Source of the DNA: Pegea sp. RAD2-039
Lineage: Eukaryota; Chordata; Thaliacea; Salpida; Salpidae
NCBI GenBank assembly: GCA_034620365.1
Contig: JAQGEQ010000376.1
Span: 112,001-176,000 of the forward strand
Direction: 5' to 3'
DNA: 64,000 nt
Shown in pieces: positions 1-10,935 of the stretch. The translations under genes and the position numbers were made by a program. The notes under the pieces are model-generated. The model did not search any database, was not told where the DNA came from, and was given only the letters and a program-made list of their open reading frames with translations. Position 1 is the first letter of the stretch; every line of letters starts with the position of its first letter.

Positions 1-548
1 GAATTCCATACTTAGTAAGCTGTTAATAATATTTATATTTGCTAAGTAAATAAATAAGTTTTAAATAATTATTCAATGCTAATAAGTTTAAATAACTTTT
101 AAAGGACACTAAACAGTAATTTGGCTATTTTCGAATTTTATTTAATATATAATTATTATTTAGATGTAATATAAAACAGGTAGTAAACGTATAATATGGA
201 AAAATATTAGAAAAAAAAATTAGAACTTTTTTTCAAACTTTTATAAAACTCAAAAGACACATATTATTGTAAACAGAGCTTTTCAGCAATTTAACAAAGT
301 TATAAATAAGTTTATTGTAATAAGACCATCAGGACATCGAATTTCTTACACAAAAGAAGATAGGCAAAATAAGTTAAAATATAAAACAAAGCTTTTAAAA
401 ACACTCATTGTAAAAGTACTTACTAAACTTTTATTGATTATAAAAAAAATATCTTCAACTTTTAAAGTTTGTCCATGTAGCACATGAGTATTTGTTTACC
501 TAAGAAATTGAACGAAAATGGCTATTTTCAAATTATATTTTAAAACTT

Positions 549-567
549 AAGCACTTAAAAAGTGCTT
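549..567. other. 8-bp perfect hairpin in leader
   Basis: aagcactt-aaa-aagtgctt, followed by a T run. The stem is kept in type I leaders even where the loop changes (ttg in unit 7) and is weakened in type II leaders. Terminator-like in shape, but in this eukaryotic setting no role can be assigned. Confidence 0.3.
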
Positions 568-783
568 TTTAGCTGATTTCAATACCTTTTAACCACCTAA
601 ATAGTATTTCTAAATAATTTTATTTTAAATTTGAGATACATTAGGGCTGAAAAATTTTTATAAATCAAAAGCTTCCACTATAATATTGAAAATCAGTTTG
701 AAGTTATTGCAAAAGTCTATATGAAAACATAACAATAATTTAAATAAAAATTTTTTGTCCAGCAATCAAATGATTATGGTTTA

Positions 784-1005
784 CTAAATAATAAATTGTG
801 AATTCAATTTAAGCTGTTGCAACCACGATGGAAAAATGTAGTAGAAGCAGGACAACAAAACTAAGAGTAGAAGATGTCCACAAACAGAAATGGTACACTT
901 TCTGCTTTTATATTGGCTCTTCCCTGCAGCAACGTAGTTCTCGATAGAACCCTGCTGGATTTCCATGTTTGAAACATTTACACCAAAGGCGCAGGCGGAA
1001 TACAT
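784..1005 (-). other. Minus-strand ORF with hydrophobic stretch (type I leaders)
   Basis: ATG-started 73-codon minus-strand frame (MYSACAFGVNVSNMEIQQG..., then a hydrophobic HLLLLVLLSCFYYIF run) in units 1, 2 (8029-8250), 4 (26830-27051) and, shortened, 7 (50324-50536). It is broken in unit 5 and absent from type II leaders. A second frame over the same bases is also long. It could be an exon of the same lost gene as the 'TDWKF' block. The hydrophobic run would be a single membrane segment if translated. Confidence 0.25.
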
Positions 1006-1262
1006 TTTTTTATGATTGAAATTAAAGTGTCTGGGTTTGTAACCAGTCCCCTGGCATCAATGATCTTCACGCTGGAAAGCACAGTCAACTTGGTGTCATC
1101 CTTTATAAAAGAAGAAAATAATTTTAGTTGATGGAAACTTGTTATCTTGTTTGCGTCAAACTTCCAGTCTGTTAAGTTCTGGAGCGTCTTCAAGACGTGT
1201 TCACGTTCGGTGTCTTTATGCAGAAGACAGTTTGAAGGTGATACAAGTCTTTCTTGCTGTTT
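978..1262 (-). other. Minus-strand exon-like block 'TDWKF', unit 1
   Basis: A 94-codon minus-strand frame with no stop, containing HKDTEREHVLKTLQNLTDWK, then KITSFHQLKLFSSFIKDD, then IIDARGLVTNPDTL, and ending after IPPAPLV. The usual in-frame start would be TTG, so it would have to be an internal exon. The plus strand is also open here (1139-1399, no ATG). A relic of a protein-coding exon captured in the repeat is my preferred reading; the family is not recognised. Confidence 0.35.
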
Positions 1263-2489
1263 TTACCCAGTTTCTCGGTACTTACTGCTGCTGGTGTGTC
1301 AATGAGTCAGACAGGACACCTTTCTTTCAAAAGCTCTTAGAAGATAAAATCTCGTTTGAAGATTTTGTTGTTAAAATAAAATTAAAAATATTTAAATAGA
1401 ATTTTCTGTGAAACTTTAGTTTGAACAAAATCTTCTCTCTTATGGATTCATCAGGTTATAAATTAGGCAAGTCATAGTTTTTAATTTATATGAATATAAT
1501 TATCGAATATTTTAAAATGTAAATAGCAATATCTAGTTGTAAACGTCATGCAAATTACTACAGCGAAATGGTTTGCATAGTTTTATTTAAAGTAAACTTG
1601 AGACTAAAAAGAGTACATAGTATTATTTTAAAAGCTACTTTTCTATATTTAGTTTCTGTAAACATATTTAAATCCATTAAAGAAATTAAAAGACCTAAAC
1701 TTCAGTAAACCGTTTTGATGCACTATCTACTAAAACCAAACAAACAATCAAAATTATGCCAAGTTAGTAATTATGTAGAAGAAATTTTAGGTTTTAAATT
1801 TTTTTACAGCAAACAAAGAATTAAATATTTTTCAACAAAATTATTTAATTAAACTTGAAAAGAAATAGAAAATGAGAAAATAACGAAAGCTTTATCAATT
1901 GTCATATACACATATGTACAAAAATTGTGGTCAATTTAGGTCAATAAATTGAGACTTCTAAATTAAATATTATTCTAAAACTGGAATTTAATATAAAATT
2001 ATGATTTCAAAGCTAGTTAGAAGAACCAAAATTATTTGAATCAAAAATATATTTATCAAAAAAATAAAACTAAAATACTTTTAAAAGTCATATGTTATGG
2101 TGTGATTCGCCTCAAAAATTTAAATGTTTTCATAAAAGTTGCAAAGCCATTTTCAAGTGTTTTCTAGCAAAACGTAATTTTAAATTCTACTAAGTTAACT
2201 CTAAAACTCTTTTGTAGAAGTTTTTTAGAAAATTGCTGATTTTAAGAAGGTTTATTAAATTGTAACAACATTAGACTGCAAATTTGCTTCTGAAACATTT
2301 CTTATCTATAAATAAATTTATTAAAGTTAAAGTTTACGCAAAAATGAGTTTGGCTTGTAAAGCTTTCAAGTTTACAACTATTTAGCTACAGCGGTTTATC
2401 TCCCTTTATTGATTAATTAGTTAACTAAGCAAAACATAACTAATATTACCAGGAAGATGTAACTAAGATGCAGTTGATTATATAAACAT

Positions 2490-2635
2490 GTTAAAAAATG
2501 CTACTTAATATTGAAAATATTCTTAGAACTATTGGAGAACAATTCAGGAATCTTAATAAGTTTATGCTTTTTGTTAAAACTCAAGAATTATCTTATTTTC
2601 ACTTACCTTTAAAAAATGTTTCCCAAATGTTTTGA
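2490..2635 (+). pseudogene. Broken 69-codon-type ORF, unit 1
   Basis: A 5-bp loss (one ttttg of two in the ttttgttttg stretch) after VSQMF brings in an immediate TGA. Confidence 0.3.
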
Positions 2636-3643
2636 TCTTTTTTCTAAATTTGAAATCAAAAATACATTTTTAAATGTAAATCTAACAAGCTAGTAACAAT
2701 AGAGCATTTCAGTTGCACTAAATAAAATAATATTTGTTCTAATATTTACATTTTTATCTAGTGGAAAGAATAATTATCAATTAATATTTAAACATTATAA
2801 CGTGGACAAATATTTTGATTGAACACTCTTTTTAGTATTGTGATACTAAAGTAAAAACCTAATTTTACAAAAATCTCCATTCTTAAAATCATGATTAAAT
2901 GAATAGAGAAAGGAATTTTTACTAAAGTATTTTCTACAGTTTATAAATTGTAATATTTTAAATATTTCTTTGTAGTCTGAAACTCAAAGAAGCAATTAAA
3001 TTTTGTAAAGTAGTATGTGTTGTGCTTAATGATAATTATATATCTTTTTTGATGTTTAATATATCTTAAAATTAGTAAATTGTAACTTTTATGTAGGAAC
3101 GTAAGTTAACAATCAGAAATAGTAAAAAAATTTAATTATAGATAATTTATATGTATAAGTTTAATACTTATCTTAGTCGAAGAATTAATACAAAATGAAA
3201 GATTGTTGTGATAAGATTAGAGGGAAAAACTAAATAAACAGAAGATTTCTTTTTTAATAATTTTTTATGTAATTTTAAAGCTAAGAAGTTACAGTATCTT
3301 GTACTTCAGTTGTATGTTTAAAGTAACTGTAAGCTAATGTTTTAATCAAGTTGGTTTTTCCTGTAATTAATTATTAACTAGGTATAATTTTTTTGTAAAC
3401 TCTTCTCCAAGTTGAGCAAAATTTCTTTACCACTTTTTTCAAAAAGAATTTATGGTGCTTAATTTAAATTGGTTAACACTAATATTTAAAATAAAATATG
3501 CTCTATATTTATCAAGACTTTTCACTTCATGAATAAAAAAATTGGCATTAATGTTTTGAAAGTAAAATTAAATCATTACTTTACATTTCAGTTACTTTTT
3601 GTTAAGTTTTGTGAAATTTTGAGCCTTGAAAACGTCTATTAAG

Positions 3644-4455
3644 ATGAGACCTAACGTAAACTTTGAGGTATAAGTGAGTTTTAACTGTTACTCATTCAAC
3701 ATTAAATAATTGATTAAAATGCTTAAAATTATTTTTTTTAGTCGAGATTTAAAGGTTCTTTGTCGTTTTATAATTTAATAATTATCAAATTATTGTTTTT
3801 TAATTTTCTATAAACTTATTTTTCATTTTACTTTCATTGTATGCCTACATTTGATTTCTAAGACTAGCACGTTTTAATACCGATTTTAAATTTATATTTT
3901 TCTTTATAGAACAGTGACCAACTTACTGATGAGGAACTCAATTTAGTTGTTAAAATTCTTGAATTTGCAGCAAAGGACTACAGTAACATGGATTTTATGG
4001 TAAAACTTACAAACCATAAAGCTATTTATAAGCTTATTATGAAAAAATATGTTTAATTAATAATTAGAATGTAAAACAAGTTTTTTTCTCCGGACTTTTA
4101 AATTTTGCCATGTTTGCAGGAATTGCGCGACGTAACTGAGGAAATGATGAATCTTCTGTTTAGATTCGAGGAAATTGGAACAAAAAATGCATTTGAAATA
4201 TTGATGAAGCAACTGGTAATTACTTCTTTTTTAACAGAAAAAACATCTGACATTGTTTGATATATATTTTTTAGTCGTGATGCTTTTTATTTACCAGGTT
4301 TGTCTAAATCTTTATTTAATTTAAATGACCTATAAAACGAACTTAAATATCATTTTTTAAATTTAATGTTTAGTTAATGCCGTTAAACAAAACAGATATT
4401 TATTTAAACTTGAAAAACTTTTTAAATATTTTAGGAGTCTAATCTTCCTGAATAA
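3644..4455 (+). CDS. Small four-exon helical protein, paralogue A (unit 1)
   Basis: Unrecognised gene. Coding exons 3644-3667, 3910-3999, 4120-4215 and 4435-4455 join in phase 0 to give 76 residues ending in stop TAA. All introns are GT-AG (244, 242 or so, 120 and 219 bp class). The start ATG (context aagATGaga) is the first in frame after an in-frame TGA that is kept in every unit. Protein: N-terminus MRPNVNFE, then predicted amphipathic helices at about residues 13-31, 39-54 and 60-70. It has no Cys, no signal peptide and no membrane segment, so it is probably intracellular unless an upstream exon adds a leader. The C-terminal half (IG at 57-58, AFEIL at 62-66) vaguely recalls death-fold domains; this is only a hypothesis. 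An upstream 5' UTR exon is possible: a gtaagt donor at 3101 and an acceptor ending at 3591. AATAAA lies at 4524. No function can be assigned. Confidence 0.75.
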
Positions 4456-5982
4456 GAAGACTTCATCTCATAAGGTTAACTTATTATAATTTTTATTAGC
4501 TTATTTATTCAATTTTTCCTACCAATAAAAGTATTTTTTATTTGTTATAAATTTATTCTATAAATATAATTTTTCTATTAAAAGTTGAAAGAATCTCATG
4601 ATCATAAAAATCTTTGAAATATAACAAACTTATATTATTATACAAAAAAAGGCAAGTAAATTAAAGTTTCATTTTGGTTTATAACTTATTATAAATTATC
4701 ATTTTAAAGATAAGCTAAAGGAATTTTGCTTTAAATTGACAAAATCATATCCATTAACTAAATTAATTTCTACAACTAAATGAAATTTTATTTATTAGAA
4801 ACATCATTCAACATATGGAACTGGTTCTGAGGATATTTCTTCCACATTTCTTGATGATATCTTCAGACTTTTGTTTTGTTGAGCTTGTTGTTTCCAAATC
4901 AATATATACAAATGATGGAGAAATTTCTTTATGTTTATTATCACTGAGTTATAATTTAAAAATTTAGAGAGTTCAGATTTTGATCAAATGAATTGATTGA
5001 CATCAAAGTTTTTTTAGTTTGTTTGTTAAAAATAGTAATTAAACGAGCAACTTTAATTATTCTAAAAGAAGTTATAAAACATGTGTCAACTCCAATACAA
5101 TTACAGTACTAGATATAAAGAAATTGCAGAGGTGTAGTCGAACAAATCAAGAAAAATAATAAATTAGTTTATTTCAAAAATCTTTTTAACAAGTAATACA
5201 ATCAGATTAGAAACATGAAAAGAAAGTTGTCAACAAGAAAATAATTTCATCAGCAGCCTTGATGCTATTAAACAGAGTCTTGTATTGAGTTTTGTTATTC
5301 AGCTAATTTCGTAGTTTCACTGCAAGTTTCCAACAAAACCGAAGCAGCCAAAACTCGTCATCAATGTCTTTAGCCAGATTAAATAATTTAAAGAGAAAAA
5401 AAAACTTAAAATGTGAAATAGTATCGAAACGACTACAAAAAAAAAATGATTTAAACTTTTAAGTGTTTAATGTAAAAAGATGTAGAAGTATAAGTATAAA
5501 AGTGATTGTAGCAGAAGAGGTGAATTTTCTAATATTAAATGACATCATTAAGCACAAAAGACGCTGTAAAGATAACTGGAGTAAAAGAAAACAACAAAAT
5601 TTCATTTTGAAAGCAAAACACTCATCAGAAATTATTTTTTGTTCGAATTTAAATTTTTCAAAATTGATCTTGGTTTGCTGCGCTTTAGTTGGCTGATGAA
5701 ATCCTCTATGAAATCAAAGTTCTTTCAAAAAATGATGAAACTTGTCATTGCATCTTTCACCTTATAGATGTTTTCTTGTATTGCTAAAAAAATAAAAGGA
5801 TTTTGGTTTTTTGCTTTATAATTGGCAACTAGTCAAAAAATTGGTTTATTTAAGGAAATGATTAAAATATTTCTTAACTACTTACTTAGTTAGATTGTCA
5901 CAAAGTTTTATTCTCTTGATTGAAAGTTGTTTCCATCTTTATTAAGCATGAAGGGAGCCGTAGATTTACTTTTGAAATCATG

Positions 5983-6295
5983 TGACGTCATTGATACGCT
6001 AAAATGGCGTTGGATGACGTCAGTATTATTCAAATATACTTTAACTGAATATACTTACTTATGCTTCGCTGGTTAGCATTCAGCATTTTAATTATGAATC
6101 TTTTACCATGATGTAATAAAAGTGCAGTTTCATTTTGTCATGCTTATCTCATGATTGCTGATGACGTCATCTTTGAATATACAAGAAGTTGAGCACAAAT
6201 CTTTCAGTTTCACAGAAATAATTTACAATTACGGCTACAACATCCATAAGCATTTTTTTTCAGTTTTGACTTTAGTTCAATCAATGGTGACGTCA
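5983..6295. promoter_or_regulatory. Cluster of four CRE (TGACGTCA) palindromes, unit 1
   Basis: Perfect TGACGTCA at 5983, 6015, 6162 and 6288. This octamer is the classic CREB/ATF (bZIP) site. Four copies in 313 bp of A+T-rich DNA is far beyond chance, and CpG-containing sites are otherwise rare here. The start-to-start spacings of 32, 147 and 126 bp approximate 3, 14 and 12 helical turns. The cluster lies 1.5 kb downstream of the small gene and 4.6 kb upstream of the next copy, so it could be a shared enhancer or the promoter of an unannotated transcript. The moderately conserved segment tatgcttcgctggttagcat lies between sites 2 and 3. Confidence 0.7.
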
Positions 6296-6583
6296 CACAG
6301 CAACGACACTCGTACTTGTGTAAGAACTCTGTTCAGAGAAAATAATAATAATCATCTTATTATGATACTAATAAGAATTATCTTATAAAGTCATGAAATT
6401 TTAGTAGAAAAGTTGGAAATAAATAAATTTATAAGGTATAAGTATATATATAAATATATATAAGGTATAAAGAACAAAAGGTTTACTTCATTTATCAGAA
6501 AAAATTTCATGTTAGAAATCTTTGTAGTAAACCTAACACCTCCTTAATATTATAATTTTATTAGTGGTCAAAATTTAATAAAA

Positions 6584-6748
6584 GGCAAACTGGTTGCAAC
6601 ACCTAGCTCCAAGGTACTTTTTACAAGGAAGTACTGGGTTCAACCCAGGTTGAGACATATTTATAAAACTCCTGACAAAAACCTCAAAGAAACTCAGGAG
6701 AATGCTTGTTAGTGAGATGCGTTCTCTTTAGGCACGCTCTTTCGCATG
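6584..6748 (+). mobile_element. tRNA-derived SINE-like segment, unit 1
   Basis: A box-A-like tagctccaagg (6604-6614) and a box-B-like gggttcaaccc (6636-6646) stand about 32 bp apart, as in tRNA-headed pol III elements. They are followed by a non-tRNA body ending near cacgctctttcgcatg and an A+T-rich tail. It forms part of the type I tail rather than an independent insertion in this array. Confidence 0.5.
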
Positions 6749-8222
6749 TATAAATATAAAATATAAATATACAAAAGATGTAAACAAGCTTATAATTATT
6801 TAACAAATCAAAAACATTACTTTATTTATTTCTAAGTATTTCATGATAGAAATCTTTGTAGTATACATAACAACTCCATAATATTATAATTTTCTTAGTG
6901 GTCAAAAATTTAGAAAAATAACATATGCAAATTTAAAAAAATAATAAAAATAAAGACATATGTGGTGAATGACCTTTAATTTAATAACATTCTAAATTTT
7001 ACATGAATACAAGAGTGTAGTTTCATACATTGGTATATATTATAGTCTTACCTCTTACATTTACAAAAATAGAAATAAATTTTGAAATATTAGCAACTAT
7101 TATATTAGGTTGAACAGATTATTTATACATCAAACCGGGCCAGTTTGCTGGTATAGTTTTATTTAAAAATTAAACAACATTCATCATAGTTCAAGCTATC
7201 AAATAGAATTTTAACTTTTCAAATATTTTTATAGACAATACTTTAGAATTCCATACTTAGTAAGCTGTTAATAATATTTATATTTGCTAAGTAAATAAAT
7301 AAGTTTTTAATAATTATTCAATCCTTATAAGTTTAAATAACTTTTCAAGGACACTAAACAGTAATTTGGCTATTTTCGAATTTTATTTAATATATAATTA
7401 TTATTTAGATGTAATATAAAACAGGTAGTAAACGTATAATATGGAAAAATATTAGAAAAAAAAATTAGAACTTTTTTTCAAACTTTTATAAAACTCAAAA
7501 GACACATATTATTGTAAACAGAGCTTTTCAGCAATTTAACAAAGTTATAAATAAGTTTATTGTAATAAGACCATCAGGACATCGAATTTCTTACACAAAA
7601 GAAGATAGGCAAAATAAGTTAAAATATAAAACAAAGCTTTTAAAAACACTCATTGTAAAAGTACTTACTAAACTTTTATTGATTATAAAAAAAATATCTT
7701 CAACTTTTAAAGTTTGTCCATGTAGCACATGAGTATTTGTTTACCTAAGAAATTGAACGAAAATGGCTATTTTCAAATTATATTTTAAAACTTAAGCACT
7801 TAAAAAGTGCTTTTTAGCTGATTTCAATACCTTTTAACCACCTAAATAGTATTTCTAAATAATTTTATTTTAAATTTGAGATACATTAGGGCTGAAAAAT
7901 TTTTATAAATCAAAAGCTTCCACTATAATATTGAAAATCAGTTTGAAGTTATTGCAAAAGTCTATATGAAAACATAACAATAATTTAAATAAAAAATTTT
8001 TGTCCAGCAATCAAATGATTATGGTTTACTAGATAATAAATTGTGAATTCCATTTAAGCTGTTGCAACCACGATGGAAAAATGTAGTAGAAGCAGGACAA
8101 CAAAACTAAGAGTAGAAGATGTCCACAAACAGAAATGGTACACTTTCTGCTTTTATATTGGCTCTTCCCTGCAGCAACGTAGTTCTCGATAGAACCCTGC
8201 TGGATTTCCATGTTTGAAACAT

Positions 8223-8507
8223 TTACACCAAAGGCACAGGCGGAATACATTTTTTTATGATTGAAATTAAAGTGTCTGGGTTTGTAACCAGTCCCCTGGC
8301 ATCAACGATCTTCACGCTGGAAAGCACAGTCAACTTGGTGTCATCCTTTATAAAAGAAGAAAATAATTTCAGTTGATGGAAACTTGTTATCTTGTTTGCG
8401 TCAAACTTCCAGTCTGTTAAGTTCTGGAGCGTCTTCAAGACGTGTTCACGTTCGGTGTCTTTATGCAGAAGACAGTTTGAAGGTGATACAAGTCTTTCTT
8501 GCTGTTT
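8223..8507 (-). other. Exon-like block 'TDWKF', unit 2
   Basis: Open over the same 94 codons as unit 1, with two replacements (I to V before DARG; A to V near the end). Confidence 0.33.
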
Positions 8508-9773
8508 TTACCCAGTTTCTCGGTACTTACTGCTGCTGGTGTGTCAATGAGTCAGACAGGACACCTTTCTTTCAAAAGCTCTTAGAAGATAAAATCTGTT
8601 TTGAAGATTTTGTTGTTAAAATAAAATTAAAAATATTTAAATAGAATTTTCTGTGAAACTTTAGTTTGAACAAATTCTTCTCTCTTATGGATTCATCAGG
8701 TTATAAATTAGGCAAGTCATAGTTTTTAATTTATATGAATATAATTATCGAATTTTAATATTTTTAAATGTAAATAGCAATATCTAGTTGTAAACGTTAT
8801 GCAAATTACTACAGCGAAATGGTTTGCGTGGTTTTATTTAAAGTAAACTTGAGACTAAAAAGAGTACATAGTATTATTTTAAAAGCTACTTTTCTATATT
8901 TAGTTTCTGTAAACATATTTAAATCCATTAAAGAAATTAAAAGACCTAAACTTCAGTAAACCGTTTTGATGCACTATCTACTAAAATCAAACAAACAATC
9001 AAAATTATGCCAAGTTAGTAATTATGTAGAAGAAATTTTAGGTTTTTAATTTTTTTACAGCAAACAAAAAATTAAATATTTTTCAACAAAATCATTTAAT
9101 TAAACTTGAAAAGTAATAAAAACTGAGAAAATAAGGAAAGCTTTATCAATTGTCATTTACACAGTTGTACAAAAATTGTGGTCAATTTAGGTCAATAAAT
9201 TGAGACTTCTAAATTAAATATTATTCTAAAACTGGAATTTAATATAAAATTATGATTTCAAAGTTAGTTAGAAGAACAAAAATTATCTGAATCAAAAATA
9301 TATTTATCAAAAAAATAAAACTAAAATACTTTTAAAAGTCATATGTTATGGTGTGATTTGCCACAAAAATTTTAATGTTTTTATAAAAGTTGCAAAGCCA
9401 TATTCAAGTGTAAAATTTTAATTTAACATTTTCTTATAAAAGTAATTTTCTAGCAAAAGGTAATTTTAAATTATACTAAGTTAACTCTAAAACTCTTTTG
9501 TAGAAGTTTTTTAGAAAATTGCTGATTTTAAGAAGGTTTATTAAATTGTAACAACATTAGACTGCAAATTTGCTTCTGAAACATTTCTAATCTATAAATA
9601 AATTTATTAAAGTTAAAATTTACGCAAAAATGAATTTGGCTTGTAAAGCTTTCTAGTTTTCAACTATTTAGCTACAGCGGTTTTTCTCCCTTTGTTGATT
9701 AATTAGTTAACTAAGCAAAACATAACTAATATTACCAGGAAGATGTAACTAAGATGCAGTTGATTATATAAAC

Positions 9774-9983
9774 ATGTTAAAAATGTTACTTGATAATGAA
9801 AATATTCTTAGAATTCTTGGAGAACAATTCAGGAATCTTAATAAGTTTTTGCTTTTTGTTAAAACTCAAGAATTATCTTATTTTCACTTACCTTTAAAAA
9901 ATGTTTCCCAAATGTTTTGTTTTGATCTTTTTTCTAAAATTGAAATCAAAAATACATTTTTAAATGTAAATCTAAGAAGCTAG
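9774..9983 (+). CDS. 69-codon ORF upstream of the small gene, unit 2
   Basis: ATG-started frame whose first half is amphipathic (MLLDNENILRILGEQF, then FLLFVKTQELSYF). Intact versions in units 2, 4, 5, 7 and 8; broken in units 1, 3 and 6. An in-phase gtaaat donor lies after NTFLN near its end, so it could be a 5' exon. However, the minus strand also offers a clean 42-nt exon here (9892-9933, attttag acceptor, aag/GTAAGTG donor). The presence of broken copies in units whose small gene is intact argues against an essential role. No family recognised. Confidence 0.3.
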   Translation: MLKMLLDNENILRILGEQFRNLNKFLLFVKTQELSYFHLPLKNVSQMFCFDLFSKIEIKNTFLNVNLRS

Positions 9984-10935
9984 TAACAATAGTGCATTTC
10001 AGTTGCAGTAAATAAAATTAAATTTGTTCTAATATTTACATTTTTATCTAGTGGAAAGAATAATTATCAATTAATATCTAAACATTATAACGTGGACAAA
10101 TATTTTGATTGAACACTCTTTTTAGTATTATGATACTAAAGTAAAAATCTAATTTTACAAAAATCTCCATTCTTAAAATCATGATTAAATGAATGGAGAA
10201 AGGAATTTTTACTAAAGTATTTTCTACAGTTTATAAATTGTAATATTTTAAATATTTCTTTGTAGTCTGAAACTCAAAGATATAATTAAATTTTGTAAAG
10301 TAGTATGTGTTGTGCTTAATGATAATTATATATCTTTTTTGATGTTTAATATATCTGAAAATTAGTAAATTGTAACTTTTACGTAGGAACGTAAGTAAAC
10401 AATCAGAAATAGTAAAATAATTTAATTATAGATAATTTATATGTATAAGTTTAATACTTATCTTAGTCGAAGAAATAATACAAAATGAAAGATTGTTGTG
10501 ATAGGATTAGAGGGAAAAACTAAATAAACAGAAGATTTCTTTTTTAATAATTTTTTATGTAATTTTAAAGCTAAGAAGTTACAGTATCTTGTACTTCAGT
10601 TGTATGTTTAAAGTAACTGTAAGCTAATGTTTTAATCAAGTTGGTTTTTCTTGTAATTAATTAAATAACTAGGTATAATTTTTGTGTAAAATCTTCTCCA
10701 AGTTGAGCAAAATTTCTTTACCACTTTTTTCAAAAAGAATTTATGGTTAATAATTTAAATTGGTTAACACTAATATTTAAAATAAAATATGCTCTATATT
10801 TATCAAGACTTTTCACTTCATGAATAAAAAAATTGGCATTAATGTTTTGAAAGTAAAATTAAATCATCACTTTACATTTCAGTGACTTTTTGTTAACAAT
10901 TTTTGAATTTTTGAGCCTTGAAAACGTCTATTAAG

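Larger units (their letters stand above)
1..7245. repeat. Tandem unit 1 (type I start, gene A, type I tail)
   Basis: First unit of the array. It begins at gaattccatacttagtaagc, which recurs at 7246, 26049, 33339 and 49510. Order inside the unit: an A+T-rich leader (1-780); exon-like minus-strand blocks (784-1262); about 1.2 kb of A+T-rich sequence with no supported gene (1400-2480); a broken copy of the 69-codon ORF (about 2490-2635); 1 kb of presumed promoter or 5' UTR intron sequence; the small gene (3644-4455); 1.5 kb of 3' flank with short minus-strand ORFs (4800-5700); the CRE cluster (5983-6295); and a tail with a SINE-like element (6584-6748). The window starts exactly at an EcoRI site that is also the unit boundary, which may reflect clone ends. 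Confidence 0.95.

Noticed and set aside
1139-1399. 86-codon plus-strand frame opposite the 'TDWKF' block
   Set aside because: Repeated with high identity, but it opens on TTG with no acceptor in phase, and it is lost in units 6, 7 and 8. It is more likely the shadow of the minus-strand block.
1400-2480. Search for genes in the A+T-rich stretch between the leader blocks and the 69-codon ORF
   Set aside because: Only short frames that are not kept between units (for example 51535-51720 is open in unit 7 only).
2970-3010. Possible extra exon tctgaaactcaaag... between ttctttgtag and gtaaag
   Set aside because: The acceptor and donor look fair, but the 32-nt piece cannot join exon 1 or the 69-codon ORF in a long open frame.
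5230-5305. Signal-peptide-like plus-strand ORF MKRKLSTRKIISSAALMLLN in most units
   Set aside because: Only about 24 codons, no splice donor follows, and it is frameshifted in units 1 and 8.
5463-5696. 77-codon plus-strand frame before the CRE cluster (also 21034, 31555, 38844, 47731)
   Set aside because: It opens on GTG or another non-ATG codon, several copies carry frameshifts or stops (12793, 21034, 47731, and unit 7 near 55165), and no splice acceptor marks it.
5698-5770. Short plus-strand ORF MKSSMKSKLFQKMMKLVIAAF, leader-like
   Set aside because: It ends in a stop after 23 codons with no donor, and the stretch is duplicated only as part of the flank.
6155-6388. Plus-strand frame across the CRE cluster (also 21729, 21763, 24953, 55766)
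   Set aside because: It reads through the regulatory palindromes, differs in frame and length between units, and ends in A+T-rich simple sequence.
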